From Planctomycetaceae bacterium (GTDB lineage Bacteria; Planctomycetota; Planctomycetia; Pirellulales; UBA1268), in assembly GCA_947464585.1 (NCBI GenBank), contig CANHYS010000108.1, positions 1 through 6,967 of the forward strand: a stretch of 6,967 nucleotides of DNA, given 5' to 3'. Below, piece by piece: positions 1-6,608 of this stretch. A model generated the notes under the pieces. It ran no database searches. It had not been told where the DNA came from and saw nothing but the letters and a program-made list of their open reading frames with translations. The first letter of the stretch is position 1, and each line of letters begins with the position of its first letter. Position numbers and translations under genes: made by a program.

Positions 1-412
1 CTCGCCCGCGAATCGACGGGCCGAGGCGGCGGCCCAGCGACGGGCAATCGAGAGCCTGGAGTTCGTGGGACTGGCAGGCGACGCCAACCGGATTGCCGGC
101 CAGCTTCCCTACGGCGATCAGCGGCGGCTGGAGATCGCGAGGGCGGTCGCCACCGGCGCGAAGCTGCTCCTGCTCGACGAGCCGGCGGCCGGCATGAATC
201 CCTCCGAGACCGACGACCTGGCGAGACTTGTGGAGCGGATCCGTGATCGCGGCGTGACGGTCGTGCTGATTGAGCACCACATGAACGTGGTGATGCGGAT
301 CAGCGACCGCGTGGCCGTGCTCGATCATGGCGTGAAGATCGCCGAGGGCACGCCGGCCGAGGTGCGACGGGACGAGAAGGTGATCGAGGCCTATCTGGGC
401 AGCGAGTCATGA
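1..412 (+). CDS. livG: LivG-like branched-chain amino acid ABC transporter ATP-binding protein (C-terminal part, 5' truncated)
   Basis: This is the C-terminal 136 residues of an ABC ATPase. The frame is open from base 2, so the gene begins outside the window, and the GTG at 65 is an internal codon rather than the start. Visible parts are the ABC signature LPYGDQRRLEIARA (fragment residues 35-48), which is characteristic of LivG-type subunits, then Walker B LLLLDEPAAGMNP (55-67), and the switch region VLIEHHMNVVM with the H-loop histidine. It ends with the family's C-terminal pattern (ISDRVAVLDHGVKIAEGTP). Walker A lies upstream of the window. In the family, LivG pairs with LivF on the cytoplasmic face of the LivHM permease and hydrolyses ATP to drive uptake of Leu/Ile/Val or related substrates. 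The stop overlaps the next start (ATGA), so the two are almost certainly cotranscribed and translationally coupled. The actual substrate could be other amino acids, amides or a urea-like compound. Without the binding protein it cannot be settled. Confidence 0.93.
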   Translation, partial: SPANRRAEAAAQRRAIESLEFVGLAGDANRIAGQLPYGDQRRLEIARAVATGAKLLLLDEPAAGMNPSETDDLARLVERIRDRGVTVVLIEHHMNVVMRISDRVAVLDHGVKIAEGTPAEVRRDEKVIEAYLGSES

Positions 413-1152
413 GCCACTCTGGAACACACACCACGCCGCCGCCGATGCTCGAGGTCGAGAACCTCGAGGCGGGCTACGGCCCGATCCGGGCGCTCGATGG
501 CGTGTCGCTCGAGGTGGCCGCGGGGGAACTCGTGGCGATCATCGGCGCAAACGGCGCCGGGAAGACAACGCTCCTGATGGCCATTTCGGGCGTGGTGCCG
601 GTGCGCAATGGCCAGGTGCGATTCGAGGGTCGCCCGATCACGGGCCTCGAGCCTCACGAGATCGTACGGCTGGGCATCGGCCATTCGCCGGAGGGGCGAC
701 GGATCTTTCCGCGGCTCTCCGTGCGGGAGAATTTGGAGCTCGGCGGCTTCACGCGATCCGACCGGGCCGAGGTGCGTCGCGACATCGACGAGGTCTGTGG
801 TCTCTTCCCCGTGCTCGGCAGCCGGATGGGGCAGATGGGAGGCACGCTCTCGGGTGGCGAACAGCAGATGCTCGCGCTGGGGCGTGCGCTCGTGGGACGG
901 CCGCGGCTGCTCCTGCTCGACGAGCCGTCGCTGGGCCTGGCGCCGCTGGTGGTGGCGAAGATCTTCGAGGTGATCGCGGGGCTGTCGGCCCGCGGCATCG
1001 CCGTGGTGCTGGTGGAGCAGAATGCCCGCGCGGCGTTGAAGCTCGCGTCACGGGGGTATGTTCTTGAAACCGGCCGCATCACGCTCACCGGCAGCGGCAC
1101 GGAGCTGGCCCACGACCGCCGCGTCCGCGACGCGTATCTCGGCGAAGGGTGA
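409..1152 (+). CDS. livF: LivF-like branched-chain amino acid ABC transporter ATP-binding protein
   Basis: A complete 247-residue ABC ATPase, slightly longer than typical LivF (about 235) because of a 12-residue polar N-terminal extension (SHSGTHTTPPP) before the conserved MLEVENL. M13 is therefore an alternative start, but the ATGA overlap with the preceding gene favours the first ATG. Motifs in order are Walker A GANGAGKT (46-53), the LivF-typical GIGHSPEGRRIFPRLSVRENLELG (89-112), signature LSGGEQQMLALGRAL (147-161), Walker B LLLLDEPSLGLAP (167-179), and switch LVEQNARAAL (201-210). In the switch, Gln-Asn stands at the H-loop as is usual in LivF. The role by family is as the second cytoplasmic ATPase of a LivFGHM-type importer, forming a heterodimer with LivG. 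No strong ribosome-binding site precedes the ATG, which fits coupled translation. It is the last gene of its operon, because the next gene is convergent. UrtE-type urea transport is less likely because the typical UrtE N-terminal sequence is absent. Confidence 0.95.
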   Translation: MSHSGTHTTPPPMLEVENLEAGYGPIRALDGVSLEVAAGELVAIIGANGAGKTTLLMAISGVVPVRNGQVRFEGRPITGLEPHEIVRLGIGHSPEGRRIFPRLSVRENLELGGFTRSDRAEVRRDIDEVCGLFPVLGSRMGQMGGTLSGGEQQMLALGRALVGRPRLLLLDEPSLGLAPLVVAKIFEVIAGLSARGIAVVLVEQNARAALKLASRGYVLETGRITLTGSGTELAHDRRVRDAYLGEG

Positions 1153-1158
1153 GGCGAT

Positions 1159-1180
1159 CCCGGCGCTTACGCTTCGGGCT
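1159..1180. repeat. Possible interspersed intergenic repeat motif
   Basis: Between the livF stop and the recQ stop lies a motif containing gcgcttacgcttcgggct (1163-1180). From memory, motifs of the type AGCCCGAAGCGTAAGCG are frequent between genes in some planctomycete genomes. No second copy exists in this window, so the repeat status is an inference that rests on outside recollection. It is not part of either flanking gene. Confidence 0.3.
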
Positions 1181-1200
1181 TGGATGGCCCATACAGGCCC

Positions 1201-1254
1201 CCGGCGTGAGCCGGTGGATTCTTGCTGGCTTCTCGCGAGAACCGCTCACGCCGG
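1201..1254. terminator. Long stem-loop between convergent livF and recQ (candidate bidirectional terminator or REP-like element)
   Basis: The left arm 1201-1215 (ccggcgtgagccggt) and right arm 1241-1254 (accgctcacgccgg) are complementary over 14 base pairs with one bulged C, enclosing a loop of about 25 bases. The loop's last bases and the first arm base form a perfect 12-base palindrome, ttctcgcgagaa (1230-1241), which would compete with the large stem. The right arm overlaps the last codons and the TGA of recQ (1246-1248). No T-tract follows on either strand, so it is not a classic intrinsic terminator. It could instead limit readthrough between convergent transcripts, protect 3' ends, or be a REP-like repeat. 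A smaller palindrome, ggcc-catac-aggcc, lies just left at 1186-1199. Confidence 0.5.
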
Positions 1255-3108
1255 CTCGCGGCCGGCGACGAGGTCGAGGACTGCGGCGCCGAAATCGGCC
1301 AGCCGCTTCTCGCCGATCCCCTTGCACCGCAAGAGGGCGGCGGGAGATGACGGCTTCTCGCGGGCGATCGCCCGCAGCGACTTGTCGTCGAGGATCGTCC
1401 AGGCCGGCTTGCCGCGGGCATCGGCCACCCGCCTTCGCCACTTGCGGAGCCGCTCGAAGAGATCGCGATCGACACCCTGCCAGTCGTCGACGTCGGCCTT
1501 CGCCTTGCGGGTGGTGCCTGCCCGCGGCTCGACGAGCACCACCGGCCTTTCACCCCGCATCACCTCCCACGATCGCGGATTGAGGCAGACCACGGGCCGG
1601 TCGCCGCCGCTCCGCGAGAGCAGGTCTTGGTCGAGCAGTTGGTGCACGAGGTTTTCGGCAGCCCGCTGGTCGAGCGTGGAGAGAAGCCCAAACGTGCTGA
1701 GCCGGTCATGACCGTGCCGCTGGATGCCCTCCGTCTTCGCGCCCCGCAGCACCTCGCAGACATGACGCACGCCAAACCGTTCACCGACTCGAGCAACGCA
1801 GGAAAGGATTTTCTGGGCCGTAACCGTCGAATCGGGAAGGCTCTCCGTCTCGTCGAGGCAGACATCACAGGCGCCGCAGGGCTCGGTGCCGTAGGCCTGG
1901 CCGAAATATTCGGAGAGCGCGGCATGGCGGCAGCGGGCGGCCTGCGCGTAACGCCGCATGGCGTGGAGGTGGCCGACCTGACCGGCGATCAGCTTCTCCG
2001 CCTCCTCCTGCTCGAGGTCCGACTCCTCGGCGCTCTTGCGGACGAGCGATTCCCAGCTGAAGACGTCGGCCGAGGAGTAGAGCAGCACGCACTCCGCGGC
2101 GAGGCCGTCGCGGCCGGCCCGGCCTGTCTCCTGCTGGTAGGCCTCCAGGCTCTTGGGGAGCGAGGTATGGAGCACGAGGCGGACGTCGGAACGATCGATG
2201 CCCATGCCGAAGGCGACCGTGGCCACCACGACGTCGATCGTCTCCCGCGAGAAGGCCTCCTGGGTCTTATGCCGTTCTTTGGTGTCGAGGCCCGCATGGT
2301 AGGGCCGCGCGAGAATTCCTTCGGCCGCGAGCCGGGCCGCGAGTCGTTCTGTTTCCTTTCGCGAGATGCAGTAGACGATCGAGGCCTCGCCGGCATGCCG
2401 GCCGAGCACCTGCAGCGTCTGGGCGATGCGGTCAGTCCGCGGCACGACGCGGTAGACGAGATTGGGTCGGTCGAAGATGCCGACCAGCGCCTCGGGCTCG
2501 CGAAGTTGGAGTTGGTTGACGATGTCGTCGCGGACGCGGGGCGTGGCGGTGGCGGTGAAGGCATGGATGCTCGCCGACGGAAATCGCTCGCGGAGCAGGG
2601 CGAGCTGCCGGTATTCGGGTCGGAAATCGTGGCCCCATTGGCTGATGCAATGGGCCTCGTCGATCGCGAACCGCTTCACGCCCACCTGCGCGAGCAGGTC
2701 GAGCAGGTCGGAGTTCACCAGTCGCTCGGGCGCCGTGAAGAGGAGCCGGAGTTCACCGGCCGCCAGTCGGTCGCGGATCTGCCGCCGTTCGTCTGCCGAA
2801 AGCCCGGAGTGGATGGCGGCGGCGGGATAGCCGATCGCCTCCAGGGCATCGACCTGATCCTTCATGAGGGCGACCAGCGGCGACACGACGACGTCGGTCG
2901 TCTCGTTCACCAGCGGCGGCAGCTGGTAGCAGAGGCTCTTTCCCCCGCCGGTCGGCATCACGACGAGCGAATCGCGGCCGGCGAGTGCCGCCCGGATGGC
3001 GTCGGCCTGGAGCGGCCGCAGCGTCTCGAAGCCCCACCAGCGGGAGAGAATCTCGCGGATGCGGACGTCGTCGATCGGCTCTGCGGCAGTGTCGGCCGGC
3101 CCTGGCAC
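1246..3108 (-). CDS. recQ: ATP-dependent DNA helicase RecQ
   Basis: A full-length 620-residue RecQ, a 3'-5' DNA helicase acting in recombination and replication-fork repair. The helicase core shows the Q-motif region GFETLRPLQ (26-34), Walker A MPTGGGKS (51-58), DEAH (150-153) followed by the RecQ aromatic-rich loop CISQWGHDFRP (154-164), motif III FTATAT (184-189), and motif VI QETGRAGRDG (326-335). Four zinc cysteines follow (C393, C411, C414, C417). An RQC winged-helix region covers about 425-515, and an HRDC domain about 541-617 includes LLRCKGIGEKRLADFG. The start is GTG; an in-frame TAA lies six codons upstream and no other start codon intervenes, so the start is well constrained. Only a weak AGG precedes it. 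The gene is 75 bases downstream of a glycosyltransferase on the same strand and convergent with livF. Its length is normal for bacterial RecQ and all key residues are present. Confidence 0.97.
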   Translation of the reverse strand: MPGPADTAAEPIDDVRIREILSRWWGFETLRPLQADAIRAALAGRDSLVVMPTGGGKSLCYQLPPLVNETTDVVVSPLVALMKDQVDALEAIGYPAAAIHSGLSADERRQIRDRLAAGELRLLFTAPERLVNSDLLDLLAQVGVKRFAIDEAHCISQWGHDFRPEYRQLALLRERFPSASIHAFTATATPRVRDDIVNQLQLREPEALVGIFDRPNLVYRVVPRTDRIAQTLQVLGRHAGEASIVYCISRKETERLAARLAAEGILARPYHAGLDTKERHKTQEAFSRETIDVVVATVAFGMGIDRSDVRLVLHTSLPKSLEAYQQETGRAGRDGLAAECVLLYSSADVFSWESLVRKSAEESDLEQEEAEKLIAGQVGHLHAMRRYAQAARCRHAALSEYFGQAYGTEPCGACDVCLDETESLPDSTVTAQKILSCVARVGERFGVRHVCEVLRGAKTEGIQRHGHDRLSTFGLLSTLDQRAAENLVHQLLDQDLLSRSGGDRPVVCLNPRSWEVMRGERPVVLVEPRAGTTRKAKADVDDWQGVDRDLFERLRKWRRRVADARGKPAWTILDDKSLRAIAREKPSSPAALLRCKGIGEKRLADFGAAVLDLVAGREPA

Positions 3109-3142
3109 GGAAGCACCTGCGTGTTATGGCTGCGAATGCCAC

Positions 3143-3151
3143 AGGATAGCA
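3143..3151 (-). promoter_or_regulatory. Candidate extended -10 promoter element for recQ
   Basis: On the minus strand the gap before recQ contains TGCTATCCT: an extended -10 TGn followed by TATCCT, which matches the TATAAT consensus at four of six positions. It sits about 35 bases upstream of the GTG start, giving a short leader. No recognisable -35 box is seen at the expected distance, which an extended -10 may not need. The call rests on one short motif in GC-rich DNA and is therefore tentative. Confidence 0.3.
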
Positions 3152-3159
3152 GACGGATG

Positions 3160-3176
3160 GGGGCCGAGGCCGCCCC
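3160..3176 (-). terminator. Weak GC hairpin after glycosyltransferase stop
   Basis: Just downstream of the glycosyltransferase stop codon, the arms GGGGC (3160-3164) and GCCCC (3172-3176) form a 5-bp stem with a 7-base loop. There is no T-tract, so intrinsic termination is doubtful. It might weakly separate the glycosyltransferase transcript from recQ. Confidence 0.2.
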
Positions 3177-3183
3177 AGGCCCG

Positions 3184-4407
3184 TCAGCCGGCCAGAATGC
3201 GACGATACATGTCGAGGTGGAGGCGTGCGATGTTCGGCGGCGAATAGGCCGCGGCGTATTGGAGAGCCTGCCTGCCCAGAATCTCGCGGCGATTCGGGTC
3301 GGCGAGCAGCCGGTCGATCTGCCGAGCGCAGTCAACGGGATCTTCGCTCGCGAAGAAGGCCAGCGTGTCGGGCACGCGTTCATTGATCTCCCTGTTCAGC
3401 GGGAGATCCGACGCCAGGACGGGCACCCCGCGGGCCAGCGCCTGCACGAGCGACCCCGAACCGGTCGTCGTGCGAAACGGCGCCACGACCAGATCCGACT
3501 CGGCGTAGATGCGGGAGATCTCCGCGTCGGGCACATACCCCGTCACCTCCACCCGGTCGCCGAGACCAAGGCGGTCGATGGCTTTTTTACAGCGTGTCGC
3601 GTATTCGAGGTGGATCGGATGCCCCACCCCACCAGCCAGCCTGAGCCGTGCGGGAACCTGCAGGTGCCGCATCGCCTCGATCATGATGTCCTGACCTTTT
3701 TCCGGGGCGAAGTATCCGAACACGGTGATCGTCGGGGTCGGCCCGACGTCGCGTGCGTGGCGGGCTTGCGTGATGGTGGGAACGACATGAGGGATTTTGG
3801 AGACGACTGGAAAACCGTCCTCGATCAGGCTCTGGAGTTGGAATCGGGAATGGACGATCACTCCATCGAATCGTCCCCACGTCCCTTCGCGCCAGTGGCG
3901 GTTCATCCATGGCAGCACCATGGCGTTGGCCACGCGGTTGAGCGGGCCGCGCCAGCCCTCTTCACTGGTTTTGAGGCGATGCCCTTTCGGTAAAACATTG
4001 TGGGCAGTGGCGACGATGGGGGTCCCGTGTGGTACCGCCTGTCTCAGTCGGCGCAACCAACGTGGCAGGATGTCCCGGAGCGGATTGATGCCGCCGAACA
4101 ACCCGTATTCATGCTGGACATGCACCAGATCGGGGGCGAGTTCTCTGGCCGCCGGAATGGCCTCTTCGCTTTTGCCGGCAGGAGTCTGCAGAAGGGTAAG
4201 CGGTGCGAAATCGCCTGCGGCATTCGCCGCTTCGGCGATGGCGGGCCAAAGCATGTGGGAGTAAGACGCAATCCCCCCCTGAACCTCCGGGGTAATCCAA
4301 AGCAGGCGACGGGGTTTGGTGCTCAGGGCGGTCATGCTTCCGGAGGGGGCTCCGTCACCGAGGGGTGTGCGGCTTGCTGCGGTTACACTAATTGACGGGT
4401 CGGTCAT
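3184..4407 (-). CDS. GT4-like glycosyltransferase (GT-B fold)
   Basis: A 407-residue putative retaining glycosyltransferase of GT-B fold that would transfer a sugar from a nucleotide-sugar donor in the cytoplasm. The N-terminal domain shows the glycine-rich acceptor-side loop PEVQGGIASYSHML (40-53), HVQHEYGLFGG (96-106) and ATAHNVLPKGH (133-143). The linker region has VIVHSRFQLQSL (183-194). The C-terminal donor domain shows FGYFAPEKGQDIMIEAM (230-246) with the usual phosphate-binding Lys (K237), VTGYVPDAEI (288-297), and SDLVVAPFRTTTGSGSLVQALARGVPVLASDLP split across 304-336. At the EX7E site the first Glu is Thr and the second is Gln (Q322), a deviation shared by some GT4 subgroups. The first 24 residues are low complexity and poorly conserved in appearance, so M25 (ATG at 4333-4335) is a credible alternative start. 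The gene is divergent from the FkbM methyltransferase and upstream of recQ. Donor and acceptor sugars cannot be read from the sequence; a surface or exopolysaccharide role is inferred from its neighbours. Confidence 0.9.
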   Translation of the reverse strand: MTDPSISVTAASRTPLGDGAPSGSMTALSTKPRRLLWITPEVQGGIASYSHMLWPAIAEAANAAGDFAPLTLLQTPAGKSEEAIPAARELAPDLVHVQHEYGLFGGINPLRDILPRWLRRLRQAVPHGTPIVATAHNVLPKGHRLKTSEEGWRGPLNRVANAMVLPWMNRHWREGTWGRFDGVIVHSRFQLQSLIEDGFPVVSKIPHVVPTITQARHARDVGPTPTITVFGYFAPEKGQDIMIEAMRHLQVPARLRLAGGVGHPIHLEYATRCKKAIDRLGLGDRVEVTGYVPDAEISRIYAESDLVVAPFRTTTGSGSLVQALARGVPVLASDLPLNREINERVPDTLAFFASEDPVDCARQIDRLLADPNRREILGRQALQYAAAYSPPNIARLHLDMYRRILAG

Positions 4408-4437
4408 CGTCTACGACCTTCCGTCCCTCCTTCGTCG
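4383..4437. promoter_or_regulatory. Divergent start region between glycosyltransferase and FkbM methyltransferase
   Basis: The longest possible starts of the two divergent genes are separated by only 30 bases (4408-4437). The only AT-rich patch nearby is ttacactaattg (4383-4394), which would fall inside the first codons of the glycosyltransferase if its long start is used. It would lie in a gap of about 100 bases if M25 is used. A TTGACG (4392-4397) resembles a -35 box for the plus strand, but no good -10 follows at 16-18 bases. The region must carry promoter signals for at least one direction, but none is convincing. Confidence 0.2.
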
Positions 4438-5340
4438 ATGGCCGCCATGTCCGATTCAGATTCCACGTCATTTTGGACCAGACGGCAGAGGCCTTGGTCG
4501 GGCGGCGGGCTGCGAGGGATGCTTCGTCGTCTCGTTTCGCTGAGCGGTCTTCTCAACCGGACGCCCGTCCCGCAGGACGACGAAGCGAAGGAGTGTTTCT
4601 GGAGAGAGGTGGAACAGGATATCTGCCACTGTCTCGTCAGGGCCGGCGACACCACGATCGACGTCGGCGCGAACGCCGGCGGCTACCTGCAGACGCTGCT
4701 TGACGCCGGATGCCGGTGTGTCGCATTCGAGTGCAATCCGCGGCTACGCCGTGCGTTGGAGGCGAAGTACCGCGGCAACGATCGAGTGACCGTGCGGGGG
4801 GAAGCCCTGTCGAGCCAGACGGGCATCGTGTCGCTGCGAATACCGATGCGTTGGTGGTCGGAGTCGGATGGCGGCTCGACGATCGAGCCTGCCAATCGCG
4901 TGGCGATCGGTTTCTGGCCGGTGAAGCGAGTCGCGGTCCAGCGGTGCACGCTCGACTCGGTCGTTTGCGACCCTGTGACGCTCATCAAAATCGATGTCGA
5001 AGGCCATGAACTGGACGTGTTGAAAGGGGCGACGGCGGTCTTGGAGAAGGACCGCCCGGGCCTCATTGTCGAATGCGAGGACCGACACCGGGCCGGCGCG
5101 ACTTCGGAGATGTTTCATTTTCTGGAAAGCCGCGGCTACAGGGGGTTTTTCATCCTTGATGCGAGGCTTTATCCGTTGAGGGAGTTCACGCTCACGCTCC
5201 AGAATCCCGCCGAACTGGCCAAGGGACTTCCGCGTCGGACGATCAGATATGTCAACAACTTCATCTTTCTGCACGACAGCCGTGATCTGCACGGCACCCT
5301 TCGCCGGATTGAAGAGTCGTTGCAACGGCTTCACGCGTGA
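4438..5340 (+). CDS. FkbM-family SAM-dependent methyltransferase
   Basis: A 300-residue class I methyltransferase of the FkbM family, which by family methylates hydroxyl groups of sugars, polyketides or similar acceptors using S-adenosylmethionine. The SAM-binding motif I is TTIDVGANAGGYLQTLLDAG (72-91), followed by the acidic ribose-binding region CVAFECNP (94-101). The hallmark FkbM segment LIKIDVEGHELDVLKGA is at 182-198 and LIVECED at 209-215. A C-terminal segment with YVNNFIFLHD (271-280) matches the usual FkbM ending. The first 45 residues are basic, Trp/Arg-rich and have no recognisable domain; ATGs at 4447 (M4) and 4519 (M28) are alternative starts. No start has a convincing Shine-Dalgarno at good spacing. 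It lies between two glycosyltransferases but on the opposite strand, which suggests O-methylation of their glycan product. The exact substrate is not visible. Confidence 0.92.
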   Translation: MAAMSDSDSTSFWTRRQRPWSGGGLRGMLRRLVSLSGLLNRTPVPQDDEAKECFWREVEQDICHCLVRAGDTTIDVGANAGGYLQTLLDAGCRCVAFECNPRLRRALEAKYRGNDRVTVRGEALSSQTGIVSLRIPMRWWSESDGGSTIEPANRVAIGFWPVKRVAVQRCTLDSVVCDPVTLIKIDVEGHELDVLKGATAVLEKDRPGLIVECEDRHRAGATSEMFHFLESRGYRGFFILDARLYPLREFTLTLQNPAELAKGLPRRTIRYVNNFIFLHDSRDLHGTLRRIEESLQRLHA

Positions 5341-5376
5341 CGTGCGCGTCGGGGCCGTCGGCACGAGGGCCTCGTC
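5341..5376. other. Short convergent gap with weak hairpin
   Basis: These 36 bases separate the stops of the methyltransferase and the second glycosyltransferase. Arms CGTGC (5341-5345) and GCACG (5361-5365) could pair with a 15-base loop, but there is no T-tract. The gap could host a shared weak terminator; nothing stronger is seen. Confidence 0.2.
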
Positions 5377-6558
5377 TCAGTTGGGCATTTCGGCGGTGTC
5401 GGATACAACCCGGGCCGCAATCTCACGGCACGCGAAGTGCCCGAGCGCCCGTCGGCGGCCCTCGTTGCCCATCCGCTGGCGTAACCTCGGATCGTTGATG
5501 AGTGTGGAGAGGGCATCGCGGACCGCCAGCGGATCCGCCCGCACGCCATGGAGGAGGTAATCCGAGGAATTACGCCATGTGAACGGCGTGCTCGGTGCGA
5601 TGAATCCCGTGACGCCGTCGACAGAGGTCTCCTCCGCGGCAGTTCCGCGACAGGCGACCACTGGCTTCGCGCAGCTCATGGCCTGGACGTGCGGCAGGCC
5701 GAAGCCCTCGTGCCTCGACGGCGCGGCGTAGATCGTGGACCAGCGAATCAGATCCCGGACGAAAGTCCGCCGATACCGGCCCACGATGTACACGATCCTC
5801 GAGGTCAGGCCGAGCTCGGCAGCGAGTTCCACCTCCCGAGGAACATGGAGCCTCGAGCAAGGAGTGTTGAAGATCTTGGCGACATGGATCACGTTCGCAT
5901 GATCAGTCTCAGCGAGCCCGTGGAGGACCTCTTGGAATCCCTTCGAAGTCACGTCCTGACCGACGGTCAACAGCCGCACCTTCAACGGATTCGCAAGCAG
6001 CCGGGCGGTTTCGAAGATGGTGTGCACGGGGCCGGCTCCATCGGTCGCGTGAGGCCGCCGATATCGGCACGCTTCAATCCGGAGCCGGTTTACGTGGCGC
6101 GACCTCCACAGAGGCACGATCCAGTTCCGCCAGTCGTCGAGGCGTGCCATCCCGCCTGGTGACCAGAATCGGGTGTCAACGCCTTCGTGGAGCACACGCA
6201 TCTTGCAGGCCTGCACGCCAGCCTCCTCGAAAGTGCGTCGGCACCATTCGCTGGTCACGTAAAACCAGTCGAGCTCGTTGAGTCGACGTGCGGCCTCAGC
6301 GGTGACCGTGTCATCGGAAACGAGCCAGGGCACGACCGTGGCCCCCATGCTGCGTGGCTGATCATAGATGACCGGCAGACTCCTCCATGAGCCGATGACG
6401 ATGCAGATCGACCGTCGGCTGACTGCCCGTCGGGCAGCCAGCCGGATGAATCGACCGGCAACCCGGCAAGGAATGCCGAGTTCCGTGAGCCCGCGGGCGA
6501 GGCCGAGTCCCTGGTCGTAGAACGATGCCGTCCCGTGCGTGAGGATCGTGTAGTGCAT
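5377..6558 (-). CDS. GT4-family glycosyltransferase
   Basis: A 393-residue GT-B glycosyltransferase from the ATG at 6556-6558. The same frame stays open to a GTG at 6651, but that would overlap the preceding gene by 43 bases and add a non-conserved tail. The start at MHYTILTHGTASFYDQGLG fits the family's N-terminal beta strand and glycine loop. Other signals are VTSEWCRRTFEEAGV (101-115), VLHEGVDTRFWSPG (122-135), LLTVGQDVTSKGFQEVLHGL (196-215) with the donor-phosphate Lys (K206), IVYIVGRYRR (255-264), and the GT4 signature HEGFGLPHVQAMSCAKPVVA (283-302). In the signature the EX7E motif reads E284...Q292, with Gln replacing the second Glu. A Trp/Arg-rich stretch at about 137-180 (DDWRNWIVPLWRSRHVNRLR and on) is longer than the usual linker between the two domains. 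It likely acts in assembly of a surface glycan with the neighbouring methyltransferase and glycosyltransferase. Donor and acceptor are unknown. Confidence 0.9.
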   Translation of the reverse strand: MHYTILTHGTASFYDQGLGLARGLTELGIPCRVAGRFIRLAARRAVSRRSICIVIGSWRSLPVIYDQPRSMGATVVPWLVSDDTVTAEAARRLNELDWFYVTSEWCRRTFEEAGVQACKMRVLHEGVDTRFWSPGGMARLDDWRNWIVPLWRSRHVNRLRIEACRYRRPHATDGAGPVHTIFETARLLANPLKVRLLTVGQDVTSKGFQEVLHGLAETDHANVIHVAKIFNTPCSRLHVPREVELAAELGLTSRIVYIVGRYRRTFVRDLIRWSTIYAAPSRHEGFGLPHVQAMSCAKPVVACRGTAAEETSVDGVTGFIAPSTPFTWRNSSDYLLHGVRADPLAVRDALSTLINDPRLRQRMGNEGRRRALGHFACREIAARVVSDTAEMPN

Positions 6559-6608
6559 GGAGGAAGACGACGGACCTGCCGGAGTTGTCTTGGGGCACGG
6601 CCCGCGGC

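Noticed and set aside
65..67. GTG as the start of the LivG-like gene
   Set aside because: The frame is open upstream to the window edge with LivG-like sequence (AIESLEFVGL), and a start here would leave out Walker A.
1627..3993. A 788-codon open frame on the plus strand antisense to recQ and the first glycosyltransferase
   Set aside because: It lies opposite two genes with complete, unmistakable motifs, shows no domain of its own, and long antisense frames are expected in GC-rich DNA with G/C-biased third codon positions.
4392..4417. Sigma-70-like promoter for the methyltransferase based on TTGACG
   Set aside because: No acceptable -10 hexamer occurs 16-18 bases downstream; the nearest TACGAC is only 14 bases away and a poor match.
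4744..5364. A 206-codon minus-strand frame antisense to the FkbM methyltransferase
   Set aside because: The plus strand carries the SAM-binding and FkbM hallmark motifs here; the antisense frame is Arg/His-rich shadow sequence.
5548..6162. A 204-codon plus-strand open frame antisense to the second glycosyltransferase
   Set aside because: The opposite strand encodes clear GT4 motifs across this stretch, and the frame has no recognisable domain or ribosome-binding site.
6593..6603. GGGC/GCCC mini-hairpin between the DUF4440 gene and the second glycosyltransferase as terminator
   Set aside because: The stem is only 4 bp with no T-tract, and such motifs occur often by chance in GC-rich DNA.
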